Shown here in pieces: positions 9,320-17,683 of a DNA stretch of 64,000 nucleotides (position 1 is the stretch's first letter; each line of letters begins with the position of its first letter). Made by a program: the position numbers and the translations under genes. Location: assembly GCA_000752035.1 (NCBI GenBank), contig CCFE01000030.1:186001-250000 (forward strand), read 5' to 3'. The DNA comes from Bacillus rubiinfantis. Its GTDB lineage: Bacteria > Bacillota > Bacilli > Bacillales > Cytobacillaceae. The notes beneath the pieces are model-generated. The model did not search any database. It was not told the origin of the DNA and saw only the letters and a program-made list of their open reading frames with translations.

Positions 9320-9856
9320 TTACATCAATTGCATGGTTGTAATACAAGTTGGATCATCTTCAAATGTGGAGATCTTCGACTCTGCTTTTTTATCATCATA
9401 CTCAATGATAACTTGATACTCTTTATCTCGCGGTAGCCATAAATCTAAGAAACCATTATCCTGTGTTTGTACTGTTTTATCAACGATTACAGTTCCTTCC
9501 TCATCCTTAATGATAACTTTCAACTCTTTGTTTGCTAGTTCACCTTGACAACCTGTCAAGCTATGATTACTTCAAGTGTGGGTTTCGTTAACATAAGGAG
9601 CAATAGAAACAAAAAATTCCTTTTTAGGCAGCTGATAAGCTGTCTCTTTTCCGTCTTTATCGGTTACAATTAACTGCTGAGACGTGATTGAGGCATTTTC
9701 TGCCGACTTTTTCCCCTCACTATAGTCCTGGACTAATCCTTTGACATCAGTGATTTTTTTCTCTTTTACAACCTGGGTTTTATCTGTATTTGTACTGCTG
9801 CAGGCAGACAGTAACGAGACAGATAAGAAAGCGGCCATCATGTGTTTGCACTTCAT
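9320..9856 (-). CDS. cueP: CueP-family metal-binding lipoprotein with in-frame TGA (predicted selenocysteine)
   Basis: The frame is interrupted by a single TGA at 9574-9572 and stays open before and after it. Read through, it gives 178 residues with a lipoprotein signal (lipobox LSAC) and the CueP core: FFVSIAPYVNETHT, then HSLTGCQGEL, the NGFLDLWLPRD segment and a C-terminal TCITTMQL. CueP of Salmonella binds copper in the periplasm through Cys96, Cys104 and Cys172. Here the TGA is codon 95, followed by Cys103 and Cys171, so all spacings match exactly. A hairpin with a GGU loop lies just after the TGA (9544-9560). I therefore predict selenocysteine rather than a pseudogene. ATG 9856 is 14 nt after TAGGAG. 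The GTG at 9871 overlaps that site. Function is probably binding or reduction of copper at the cell surface. Confidence 0.8.
9544..9560 (-). promoter_or_regulatory. Candidate bacterial SECIS hairpin in cueP
   Basis: On the coding strand CUUGACA-GGU-UGUCAAG forms a perfect 7-bp stem with apical loop GGU. The loop begins at nucleotide 19 after the UGA. In E. coli fdhF, as I recall its sequence, the loop GGU also occupies nucleotides 19-21 after the UGA. G residues in the apical loop are the SelB contact. No bulged U is evident in this stem. Direct tests would be SelB binding or readthrough mass spectrometry. Confidence 0.65.
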
Positions 9857-10084
9857 TTCGGATGTAGTCACTCCTATCTATTTTCTACAATCATTTCTAT
9901 TGCAAATTCTCTTCTTTACAGGACTTTTCCAGTCCATACTCATACTATTATCTAAATAGCAACAGCCTGGTGTCAACCTATTTTGAGTGGAAATTCTCAC
10001 CCATTATTCACCTTATGGCGAGAAGTTGGACTCTTGTGTATAATTATCAACTAGAATAATAGAAACCTAGTGGAGATGACCATT

Positions 10085-11077
10085 TTGAAACAGCCAAGGA
10101 ATACCTCTCGTTTTTTAACAAATAAATTATGGGTAATTATTATTGCCGTATTTTGTTCTATTCTATGGGGAAGTGCCTTTCCGGTTCTTAAGGTTAGTTA
10201 TGAGGAACTTGGAATGGCAGGAAACGACTTAACGGCCAAAATTGTCTTTGCTGGTATGCGCTTTATGATGGCGGGATTGTTGCTACTAGTAATCGTGTTT
10301 TTTACCAATCGCAATGCCCTTAAAATCAGTTGGCGTCATTGGCCGGCTGTTATTGGTTTAGGGCTGTTATCAACAAGTCTGCAGTATTTCTTTTTTTATA
10401 ATGGTTTAGCGCATACTTCGGGTATGAAAGCAGCTATTTTAAATTCGAGCGGAACCTTTTTCGTTGTGTTCTTAGCTCATTTTATCTATGGAGATGACCG
10501 GCTTGATTGGCGTAAAATTGTCGGTTTAGTCGCTGGATTTGGCGGGATTATCCTTGCTAACTGGGGACAGGATGCTTCATTAGATTTCACCTTCTTTGGT
10601 GAGGGTTTCATGTTGTTATCGGGGCTAGCAGCGGCATTTGGTACCTTTTTATCGAAACGTTTGACTGCTGATATCCACCCGTTTGCCTTAACGGGCTGGC
10701 AAATGTTTGTCGGCTCGCTACTGATGCTTGTTATTGGGGCACCAAACTTAGCACCCGATGCAATGACCTTTACCATTAGAGGATGGGGGCTCCTGCTTTA
10801 TGCTGTGTTTTTATCAGCGGCGGCATTTGCCCTCTGGACCTCATTGCTTAAATACAACAAAGCAGGTGAAGTCACGCTTTATAAATTCGTTGTACCTGTT
10901 TCCGGGACTATTCTCTCATCACTATTTCTTCCTGGCGAACATCTATCGATTATGACATTTGCCGCTCTGGTTCTAGTCGCTGCAGGGATTGCCGCTGTCT
11001 ATATTCCGATGCCTCGTATGAAAAACGGGAAAGGTAGTGTAGCTGGAAGCATTCGTCAACATCAGAAGAGCAGTTAA
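10085..11077 (+). CDS. EamA/DMT-family transporter
   Basis: About 330 residues with ten predicted membrane helices in two EamA repeats (about 15-150 and 165-305). Typical motifs are ILWGSAFPVLK in helix 1 and ALWTSLLKYN before the last helices. Members export metabolites such as amino acids or purines, and the substrate cannot be told here. I prefer TTG 10085 as start because GGAG at 10072-10075 then sits 9 nt away. ATG 10076 would touch the ribosome site. Monocistronic. Confidence 0.82.
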   Translation: MKQPRNTSRFLTNKLWVIIIAVFCSILWGSAFPVLKVSYEELGMAGNDLTAKIVFAGMRFMMAGLLLLVIVFFTNRNALKISWRHWPAVIGLGLLSTSLQYFFFYNGLAHTSGMKAAILNSSGTFFVVFLAHFIYGDDRLDWRKIVGLVAGFGGIILANWGQDASLDFTFFGEGFMLLSGLAAAFGTFLSKRLTADIHPFALTGWQMFVGSLLMLVIGAPNLAPDAMTFTIRGWGLLLYAVFLSAAAFALWTSLLKYNKAGEVTLYKFVVPVSGTILSSLFLPGEHLSIMTFAALVLVAAGIAAVYIPMPRMKNGKGSVAGSIRQHQKSS

Positions 11078-11103
11078 TAGTGTGGCAGGAGAATGATCGT
11101 TGA

Positions 11104-11368
11104 TTTATCCCGCCTTAACGGGCAGTAAGACCCCCACCTCAAGATTACTAGTCTATAAGGAATCTAGGTGGGGGATCAACTGCCCGTAAAGGTCCGATTG
11201 GTGAGATACAGTGAAACTTGCCGCTGCCCTGCAGCGGCTTAGTTGAACCAATCGGGTTCGTACTATCTCTTTATCAAGGTGATAGCCTTGATAGTAGAGA
11301 TAGTAGAACGGGACTAACCATCAGTGGGGGATGAAGAACCCCCCCACTGATGGAAGTTTCACTTTATT
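11104..11368. repeat. Multi-hairpin dispersed repeat element, full copy
   Basis: This non-coding 265-bp element is built almost entirely of nested perfect stems. They are ACGGGCAGT(11118)/ACTGCCCGT with inner CCCCCACCT/AGGTGGGGG; CCGATTGGT(11194)/ACCAATCGG with inner GCCGCTG/CAGCGGC; TACTATCTCT(11261)/AGAGATAGTA with inner ATCAAGG/CCTTGAT; and CCATCAGTGGGGG(11318)/CCCCCACTGATGG. Its two ends recur, joined together, at 21133-21187. It fills the gap between the DMT gene and uvsE, and a further stem (11374-11396) follows. I do not recognise the family. It could be a non-autonomous mobile element or a structured RNA. Confidence 0.75.
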
Positions 11369-11403
11369 GTGGATGAAGGACATTTTTTGTCCTTCACCAT
11401 TAC

Positions 11404-12369
11404 CTACTTTAAATAGAAAGACGATCCATCGATGACCTCGACATCCTGCCTCACTTTTATTTCTTCCATTAACGTAAACAACGCCTGATCCTTTTGTTTC
11501 GCCTCAATCATGCAATCAATCTGTGGCACACTATCCTTAATCTGATGTAAAAATTGAAAAAACATCTTGCTATCGACAAAGTCGGCATGGTGGCGAAAGG
11601 CAATGTCGCTTTTCGGACTTGAGATATGCATCTTAATTGGGAGCGGTGAATCCTTCCATGTACGAACAACACATTCCCACTTATCTTGCCAATTCGGGTC
11701 TTGATGGTGCGCAAGATGATGATGGTAATCAAACACAAGCGGGATTCCCAATTTTTCACATAAATATAATGTATCCTCTAAACTAAACGATGTATCATCA
11801 TTCTCCAGTATAATCATTTGTTGTATTTTTTTAGGAACCAACATCCAATTTTCCACAAATCGTTCCAATGACAGTTCCGTTTCTTGATAATTCCCGCCCA
11901 CATGCATAACACACCGGTGTGTTGTGTCAATCCCCATTCCGCGCAGCAAGTCATAATGTAGCTTTAATGTCTGGAGAGAATTCTTCAACACTTCTTTTTT
12001 AGGTGAATTAAGTAAGACAAAGTGATCAGGATGAAAATCGATTCGAATCCCGTGAGTCTTGGCGAAATTACCCAACTCCCTTAATGCTTCCTGCAGTGGC
12101 TTCAGATAATCCCAATCGAGCAACGCTTCATGATTGGCAAGTGGAATCAGCCTTGAAGTCAGCCGGTAAAAGTGAATTTCAGAAGCAGCACTATGCCGCA
12201 ACAACCGCAGTGTGTTATGAATATTCTCCAAAGCAATTCGTTCTAGCTTTCTTAATGCGGCATCACGGTCTTCAATTTTTTGAAATTGTGCAAAGGTCAT
12301 TGTTTTCGATGGTGAGGCATTTGTTAATTCCATACTCATCGCTACATAACCAAGTCGAACGATTGTCAT
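11404..12369 (-). CDS. uvsE: UV DNA damage endonuclease (UVDE)
   Basis: 321 residues, the usual length of Bacillus UvsE. The TIM-barrel family signatures are visible: VRLGYVAMS at the start, then LRLLRHSAASEIHFYRLTS, RIDFHPDHFVLLNSP, MHVGG, ILENDD, VFDYHHH and MIEAKQKDQAL. These His, Glu and Asp residues form the metal site. The enzyme nicks DNA 5' to UV photoproducts in an excision pathway independent of UvrABC, useful in spores. Start chosen at ATG 12369, 5 nt after AGAGGTGG. The upstream GTG lies inside that site. Confidence 0.93.
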   Translation of the reverse strand: MTIVRLGYVAMSMELTNASPSKTMTFAQFQKIEDRDAALRKLERIALENIHNTLRLLRHSAASEIHFYRLTSRLIPLANHEALLDWDYLKPLQEALRELGNFAKTHGIRIDFHPDHFVLLNSPKKEVLKNSLQTLKLHYDLLRGMGIDTTHRCVMHVGGNYQETELSLERFVENWMLVPKKIQQMIILENDDTSFSLEDTLYLCEKLGIPLVFDYHHHLAHHQDPNWQDKWECVVRTWKDSPLPIKMHISSPKSDIAFRHHADFVDSKMFFQFLHQIKDSVPQIDCMIEAKQKDQALFTLMEEIKVRQDVEVIDGSSFYLK

Positions 12370-12540
12370 ATTTTCCACCTCTGCTAACAGTATGCAATAA
12401 AGCAGGCGAGGTTAAACAAATTGGCAGACCATTTTTTAAAGCAATCAGCGCTATTTTGCATACTAACAATTGTAATTTTCCTCCTCTCTATGAAACTAAT
12501 GAAACACTTTACTCGTATAACAAAAATGAGGTGAACATAA

Positions 12541-13058
12541 TGTATTTAGATATCAAAAACCCTACAGAAAAAATTTCAGATGATGCTGTAACCGTATGGA
12601 GGATTTCCAATATCATTGGCCATTCGATAGTTATGCTGGTCATTTCTGCTCTGTACATCTGTGCTAAAATATTTCATTGGTATGATTGGATTGTGATCGT
12701 CCTCCTCGTTCTTGGCGGTATCACCATCCTATCAGCGATTTACGAAATCGGCTTCCAGCCAACTTTTTTGCAACGCACGTGGAGATACGAGATTGATGAA
12801 CAGTTTGTCCAGCTTAAACATGGCAGATGCAATGTCAGCCATACGATCATTCCAATGGAAAAAGTTGAATACGTCCGAACTGAACAAGGACCGATTCTAA
12901 GACGCTATCGTCTTTACAGTATTGAAATCGGCACCACTGCCACTAGTCATACTATCCCGGCTATTCCGGAACAAAAAGCAATAGAGCTTAAAGCACAAAT
13001 TGCCGTTTATGCGAAACTAACAGATCAAGCGGTGCTCGAGGGAGAACATGTTGTATGA
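12541..13058 (+). CDS. PH-domain membrane protein (YdbS-like)
   Basis: About 172 residues with two hydrophobic helices (about 30-75), followed by a bacterial PH (bPH2) domain containing QLKHGRCNVSHTIIPMEKVEYVRTEQGPILRRY. It overlaps the next PH-domain gene by an ATGA junction, the arrangement of B. subtilis ydbST. The ATG at 12541 is preceded by GAGGTG. A much longer upstream frame is antisense to uvsE and is rejected. B. subtilis YdbST has been linked to resistance against an amylocyclicin-type peptide, which is only a hint of function. Confidence 0.82.
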
Positions 13059-14494
13059 TTCAACAATTAAAACGATATCACCCTGCTTTTATCGCCGTTG
13101 AGCTATTTTCCTTCATAAAAGGAATCTTTTGGTTCTATCTATATTTATTTATCTTGAAGGCCGGATCTAGCGCTGCATGGGTTACTTGGGGCCGTTACCT
13201 ACTGCTGCTCGTCTCTGCAGGCGGAATCATAATGATTTTTCTCAAGTGGTATTTTCATCGCTATGAAATGAGTGAAACCAGCATTGTGATGTATGAAGGA
13301 GTTTTCGTCAAGACACAACGATCTGTCCCGTTCGATCGCATCCATAATCAAACTTCAAATACGACATTTTTTCACCGCTGGTTTGGCTTGACATCATTAA
13401 CACTTGATACAGGTACAAGCGGAGAGAATGCCAGCTATGAATTTCCCGTGATTACTGAAAGTGAAAGACAGCGAATCCTCTCTTATTTGGAGCAACAACG
13501 GCTTCCTAACGATGACAGTGGTTTAAACGAAAGGAAAGCAAATGTAGATCGGCGGATTCACTTTCAATCAACGAAAAAGGACATTATCAGGGCCTCGTTT
13601 ACTTCTTTAAGCTTTTTTGCTATTTTTCCATTGCTTAGTGCCCTTTATTTTAACTTAGCTGACTTTTTTGAAATCGAAGACACAGCCAAGAACGCCTTGG
13701 ATTATTTAGTTCTGCATTGGTGGATGCTCATCGTTCTCCTGATTGTTGCACTGTTGTTATCAGTAGTGATTGGCTTTATTAAAACCTCCATCAAGTATGG
13801 AAACTATGTCATCAGTGATGATCAGGAACGGATTTATATCGAAAAAGGCATCGGTCAAACGATTAATTTTTCCATCCCAAAACACCGAGTACAAGCAGTT
13901 ATGATTGAACAAACACTGTTAAAACGCATGCTGGGACTGGCATCAGTTAAACTGCTTAGTGCCGGGGCCTTCGATGGCGAGGACAGTGAGCCAAGCTCGT
14001 TATATCCATTTTTGCCTAAAAAACAGGCCTATCGTATTTTACAAGCAATGCTGCCAAACTACCAAATTTGCGAAGAAATGGAGCGACTCCCTATTAAAGT
14101 TCTCTGGCTTAAATTGCTAAAGCCCTACTACTTAACGATAGCCGTAATTGTAGGATTGCTGATTTTTAAACGCGAATGGTTATGGGTTGCTGCAATTATC
14201 TTCGCAGTTTCAATACTGTCACGGATATTGGATTACTGGTTTACCAGCTATATCCGCAATGACAATATCGTCCAAATTAGAAAAGGTGGATTTACCACGG
14301 AAACGTTTGTCACGACACGAGAACGGATTCAACAAGTAACGATTGAACACTCCTGGCTGCAAAGAAAATTTAACATAACCACAGTTAAATTTTCTAACAA
14401 AGCAAAACCTTACCATGAAAGTGTATTGTTTGGAATTTCCCAGCAGGAGGCAGCACATTTTTATAACTGGTTTGTAAAAAAGCAACCCTCTTAG
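13055..14494 (+). CDS. Membrane protein with three PH (bPH2) domains (YdbT-like)
   Basis: 479 residues with three pairs of membrane helices (about 15-70, 180-245, 345-385). Each pair is followed by a bPH2 domain with the recurring form EGVFVKTQRSVPFDRIHN, EKGIGQTINFSIPKHRVQ and RKGGFTTETFVTTRERIQ. Translation is coupled to the upstream small PH protein (ATGA overlap), so the two probably form a membrane complex. Substrate unknown. A hairpin terminator follows. Confidence 0.85.
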   Translation: MIQQLKRYHPAFIAVELFSFIKGIFWFYLYLFILKAGSSAAWVTWGRYLLLLVSAGGIIMIFLKWYFHRYEMSETSIVMYEGVFVKTQRSVPFDRIHNQTSNTTFFHRWFGLTSLTLDTGTSGENASYEFPVITESERQRILSYLEQQRLPNDDSGLNERKANVDRRIHFQSTKKDIIRASFTSLSFFAIFPLLSALYFNLADFFEIEDTAKNALDYLVLHWWMLIVLLIVALLLSVVIGFIKTSIKYGNYVISDDQERIYIEKGIGQTINFSIPKHRVQAVMIEQTLLKRMLGLASVKLLSAGAFDGEDSEPSSLYPFLPKKQAYRILQAMLPNYQICEEMERLPIKVLWLKLLKPYYLTIAVIVGLLIFKREWLWVAAIIFAVSILSRILDYWFTSYIRNDNIVQIRKGGFTTETFVTTRERIQQVTIEHSWLQRKFNITTVKFSNKAKPYHESVLFGISQQEAAHFYNWFVKKQPS

Positions 14495-14500
14495 TGATGC

Positions 14501-14528
14501 GGGTAGTGCCAATGGTGCACTACCCGAT
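14501..14528 (+). terminator. Terminator after the PH-domain operon
   Basis: Stem GGGTAGTGC / GCACTACCC with a 7-nt loop, followed by GATTTACTTATTTTT. Confidence 0.65.
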
Positions 14529-14627
14529 TTACTTATTTTTCACTAAACTCTCCCCAATAAGTTCTTGACTACCCCAAGGATTACCATGAACCTTTTTCAA
14601 CAATTTTTGATCATTTCGTGACATTTT

Positions 14628-14699
14628 TGTGAATAATTTCACATAATAAGCTTATTTGTGACGAACTTCACAATATTATCATCCATCGATAATTACAAT
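14628..14699 (+). promoter_or_regulatory. Two Fnr/CRP-type boxes and promoter of the nitrite reductase operon
   Basis: Two perfect TGTGA-N6-TCACA palindromes lie at 14628-14643 and 14657-14672. The Bacillus Fnr consensus, as I know it, is TGTGA-N6-TCACA/T. A TACAAT hexamer at 14694-14699 fits a -10 box, which puts the transcription start near 14706. The second Fnr box is then centred at -41.5, the classic class II activator position. The first box is centred 29 bp further upstream. This predicts oxygen-limited induction of nirBD. A ribosome site AGAAGGAG precedes the nirB ATG. Confidence 0.78.
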
Positions 14700-14764
14700 A
14701 TTTATATCAAGAAAACATTATAAACATAGCTAATGATGATAAATTCCAGAAGGAGATTAAAAGT

Positions 14765-17182
14765 ATGAAACAATTAGTCATGATAGGCAATGGCATGGCA
14801 GGAGTCAGAACAATTGAAGAAATTCTTAAACTTGCTCCTGGACAATTTGAGATTACGATTTTTGGAAAAGAGCCTTATCCGAACTACAATCGTATTAAGC
14901 TATCTAATATCTTGCAGGGAGATACAAAATTTGAAGACATTATCATTAACCCGCTCGATTGGTATAACGAGAATCATATTCGCTTATATACAAATGAAAC
15001 AATCGTAAATATTGATATAACCAAAAAATGTGTGATAAGTAATGAGGGTCGTGAAGTCCCTTACGATGAACTGATTATTGCCACTGGTTCTAACTCTTTC
15101 ATCCTGCCGATTCCAGGTGCTGATAAACCAGGTGTCACCGGATTTCGTGATATCAAGGATTGTGAAATGATGATCAAATCAGCAGAAACAGCCAAGAAGG
15201 CTGCCGTCATCGGTGGCGGACTTCTCGGTCTAGAGGCTGCTAAAGGTCTCATGAATCTAGGAATGCAAGTCGATGTTGTTCACTTGATGCCCCATTTAAT
15301 GGAACGACAGCTTGATCCAATCGCTTCTTCCCTGTTACGCACAGAGCTTGAGGCTCAAGGAATGAACTTCCTTCTCGAAAAAGAAACAGTTGAAATTGTT
15401 GGCGATTCCCAAGTTTCAGGCCTGCGCTTTAAAGATGGCTCGACTATTGATGCCGACCTGGTCGTAATGGCGGTTGGAATCAAATCTAATGTCACTGTTG
15501 CGAAAAATAGCGGGATTTATGTCAACCGCGGAATTGTCGTCAATGATTTCATGGAAACAAACATCCCACATATCTATGCTGTTGGGGAATGTGCCGAGCA
15601 TCGCGAAATCGTTTATGGCATGGTTGCCCCATTATATGAACAAGGAAAAGTACTAGCAAAGCGGATTTGTGGCCAAGTTGGCGAACCATACCAAGGATCG
15701 GTCACTGGGACACAGCTGAAAGTTGCTGGGGTTGACCTTTACTCTGCCGGCGAAATTTTTGAAGATCAAACCATGAAATCGGTGATGATTTATAACGAGT
15801 TCGAGGGCATCTATAAACGTGTATTAGTGCGTAATAATCAAATCGTCGGTATCGTCCTTTATGGTGATACAAGTGACAGCACTAGACTATTCCGGATGCT
15901 GACGAAAAAAGAAGACATCACTAACGTTGCAATTTTTCCAACAGGAGGCAGTGCAGAAGAAAGCAATGATGTTGCTGCGATGGCTGATGATGAGCTTGTT
16001 TGTGGCTGTAATGGGGTTACTAAAGGAGCAATTGTCGAAGCCATCCAAACTCAAGGCTTAACGACGCTCGATCAAGTTAGCCATTGTACCAATGCCGGCC
16101 GTTCTTGCGGACGTTGTAAACCGCTTGTTAACAAAATTCTTGCCCACACACTTGGCGATCAATTCGATGCTACGGCAGCACAAAAAACAAGTGTTTGCGG
16201 CTGTACAACTTTAAGCCGTGAAGAATTAGTAGAGGAAATCAAGGCTAAGGGTTTAACAAGCGTCAAGGAAGTTATGAATGTTCTTGGATGGAACAATGAA
16301 GAAGGCTGTACGAAATGCCGGCCGGCTATTAACTATTACCTCGGCATGATTTATATGGATGAATACAAGGATGACCGCGATTCACGTCTGGTTAATGAAA
16401 AAATGCACGCCAATATTCAAAAAGATGGCACTTATACCGTTATTCCAAGAATGTATGGCGGAGTCACAACAGCTGCTGATTTGAAAAAAATCGCTGAAAC
16501 TGCGGAAAAATTCAATGTTCCATTAATTAAATTAACCGGTGGTCAGCGAATTGGTTTATTCGGCGTCCAAAAAGAAGACCTGCCGCAAATTTGGGAAGAA
16601 CTTGGCATGCCTTCAGGTTATGCTTACGGAAAAACACTGAGAACGGTGAAAACCTGTGTTGGTGCACAATTCTGCCGCTATGGTACTCAGGATTCGATGG
16701 CACTCGGGATTGACCTTGAGAAGAAATTCGAACGGCTTGATACACCACATAAAGTAAAAATGGGTGTCTCCGCATGCCCTAGGAACTGTTCCGAAGCTGG
16801 AATTAAAGACATCGGATTTGTCGGTGTTGATGGCGGCTGGGAAATTTATGTAGCTGGAAATGGCGGTACAGATTTGCGTCTTGGTGATTTACTATGCACA
16901 GTGAAAACAAAAGAAGAAGTAATGGAAATGACCGGTGCTTATCTGCAATATTACCGTGAAACGGCGACTTATTTAGAACGAACATCGAAATGGGTTGAAC
17001 GATTGGGCTTAGACCATATTAAAGAAGTTTTAGCAGACGCTGAAACGCGCAAAGCTCTAAACGAGCGAATGGACAAAACCTTGAAAAAATACTCAGACCC
17101 ATGGACGGAAGCAATTGAAAATAAGGAAATTCAAGACACTTACTACACAAAACGCACCATTACAGTTGGGAGTGAATCTTAA
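14765..17182 (+). CDS. nirB: NADH-dependent nitrite reductase, large subunit
   Basis: An 805-residue NirB/NasD protein that reduces nitrite to ammonium in the cytoplasm. An FAD/NAD(P)-binding reductase region lies at about 1-300 (GNGMAGVR, GGGLLGLEAAKGL). Two BFD-like [2Fe-2S] segments follow (CGCNGVTKGAI with CGRCKP; CGCTTLSREEL with CTKCRP). Next come a ferredoxin-like half domain (about 545-605) and the siroheme/[4Fe-4S] domain with TCVGAQFCRYG and ACPRNC, whose four Cys bind the cluster. The stop overlaps the start of nirD. It needs siroheme, made by the two genes that follow. AGAAGGAG ribosome site. Confidence 0.95.
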   Translation: MKQLVMIGNGMAGVRTIEEILKLAPGQFEITIFGKEPYPNYNRIKLSNILQGDTKFEDIIINPLDWYNENHIRLYTNETIVNIDITKKCVISNEGREVPYDELIIATGSNSFILPIPGADKPGVTGFRDIKDCEMMIKSAETAKKAAVIGGGLLGLEAAKGLMNLGMQVDVVHLMPHLMERQLDPIASSLLRTELEAQGMNFLLEKETVEIVGDSQVSGLRFKDGSTIDADLVVMAVGIKSNVTVAKNSGIYVNRGIVVNDFMETNIPHIYAVGECAEHREIVYGMVAPLYEQGKVLAKRICGQVGEPYQGSVTGTQLKVAGVDLYSAGEIFEDQTMKSVMIYNEFEGIYKRVLVRNNQIVGIVLYGDTSDSTRLFRMLTKKEDITNVAIFPTGGSAEESNDVAAMADDELVCGCNGVTKGAIVEAIQTQGLTTLDQVSHCTNAGRSCGRCKPLVNKILAHTLGDQFDATAAQKTSVCGCTTLSREELVEEIKAKGLTSVKEVMNVLGWNNEEGCTKCRPAINYYLGMIYMDEYKDDRDSRLVNEKMHANIQKDGTYTVIPRMYGGVTTAADLKKIAETAEKFNVPLIKLTGGQRIGLFGVQKEDLPQIWEELGMPSGYAYGKTLRTVKTCVGAQFCRYGTQDSMALGIDLEKKFERLDTPHKVKMGVSACPRNCSEAGIKDIGFVGVDGGWEIYVAGNGGTDLRLGDLLCTVKTKEEVMEMTGAYLQYYRETATYLERTSKWVERLGLDHIKEVLADAETRKALNERMDKTLKKYSDPWTEAIENKEIQDTYYTKRTITVGSES

Positions 17183-17502
17183 TGAACCAAACGATAACAC
17201 GCGTTCCTGTTGCCCATGATTCGGACTTAAAAGCAAGAACTGGATATGCTTTTAAAATAAATGACGAAGAGATTGCCTTGTTTAAGACTTCAAGCGGTCA
17301 AGTCTATGCTTTAGAAAACCGCAGTCCGCATCCAAAAGGCGGTGTCCTTTCAGAAGGTCTAGTCAGCGGCGAATATGTGTATTGTCCGGTGTATGATTGG
17401 AAAATATCTTTATTAGATGGAAAAGTTCAAGCACCTGATGATGGACAGGTTCGAGCTTATAAAGTAGAAAAAGTCGACGATATTATTTTTATCGTTTTAT
17501 AA
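17182..17502 (+). CDS. nirD: Nitrite reductase small subunit (Rieske-like fold, ligands partly lost)
   Basis: 106 residues with the NirD/NasE Rieske-type beta fold. It is translationally coupled to nirB. Of the four Rieske cluster ligands (CxH and CxxH), this protein has SPH in place of CPH and CPVYD in place of CPxHD, so one Cys and one His are missing. E. coli-type NirD proteins also lack ligands, so the subunit may be structural and hold no [2Fe-2S] cluster. It assembles with NirB. A weak hairpin (ACAACA / TGTTGT) follows the stop. Confidence 0.9.
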   Translation: MNQTITRVPVAHDSDLKARTGYAFKINDEEIALFKTSSGQVYALENRSPHPKGGVLSEGLVSGEYVYCPVYDWKISLLDGKVQAPDDGQVRAYKVEKVDDIIFIVL

Positions 17503-17547
17503 CAACATAATTTTGTGTTGTAACTATAATCGCGATCCCATCTGATT

Positions 17548-17650
17548 TTATTAGCGAATTCAACTGACTTATTAGCGAATTTTACAATTTATTAGCGAAT
17601 TCAGCTGACTTATTAGCGAATTTTACAATTTATTAGCGAATTGACCTGAC
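17548..17650. repeat. Five tandem TTATTAGCGAATT repeats upstream of nasF
   Basis: Five head-to-tail units share TTATTAGCGAATT. They alternate between a 21-nt form ending in an AACTGAC-like tail (17548, 17589, 17630) and a 20-nt form ending TTACAAT (17569, 17610). The higher-order period is therefore 41 bp. The array ends about 20 nt before the nasF ribosome site. There are no spacers of unique sequence, so it is not CRISPR. The role is unknown: slippage product, protein-binding array or mRNA feature. Confidence 0.85.
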
Positions 17651-17683
17651 GCAAATTAAGACAACAGAAAGGAAGGCTTGGGG

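Noticed and set aside
9320..9559. cueP 3' part as an independent short gene
   Set aside because: It begins inside the conserved CueP motif in the same frame as the upstream part, has no ribosome site, and is joined to it only by a TGA.
9572..9871. cueP as a frameshifted pseudogene
   Set aside because: No frameshift: both parts share one frame and the only interruption is a TGA at a Cys column. The hairpin favours recoding. A sequencing error remains possible but would have to have hit the same kind of site twice in 64 kb.
12084..12540. Long N-terminal extension of the PH-domain ORF
   Set aside because: It runs antisense to uvsE. The GAGGTG site and PH homology place the start at 12541.
17548..17650. 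CRISPR array
   Set aside because: Units are contiguous, with no unique spacers and no cas genes.
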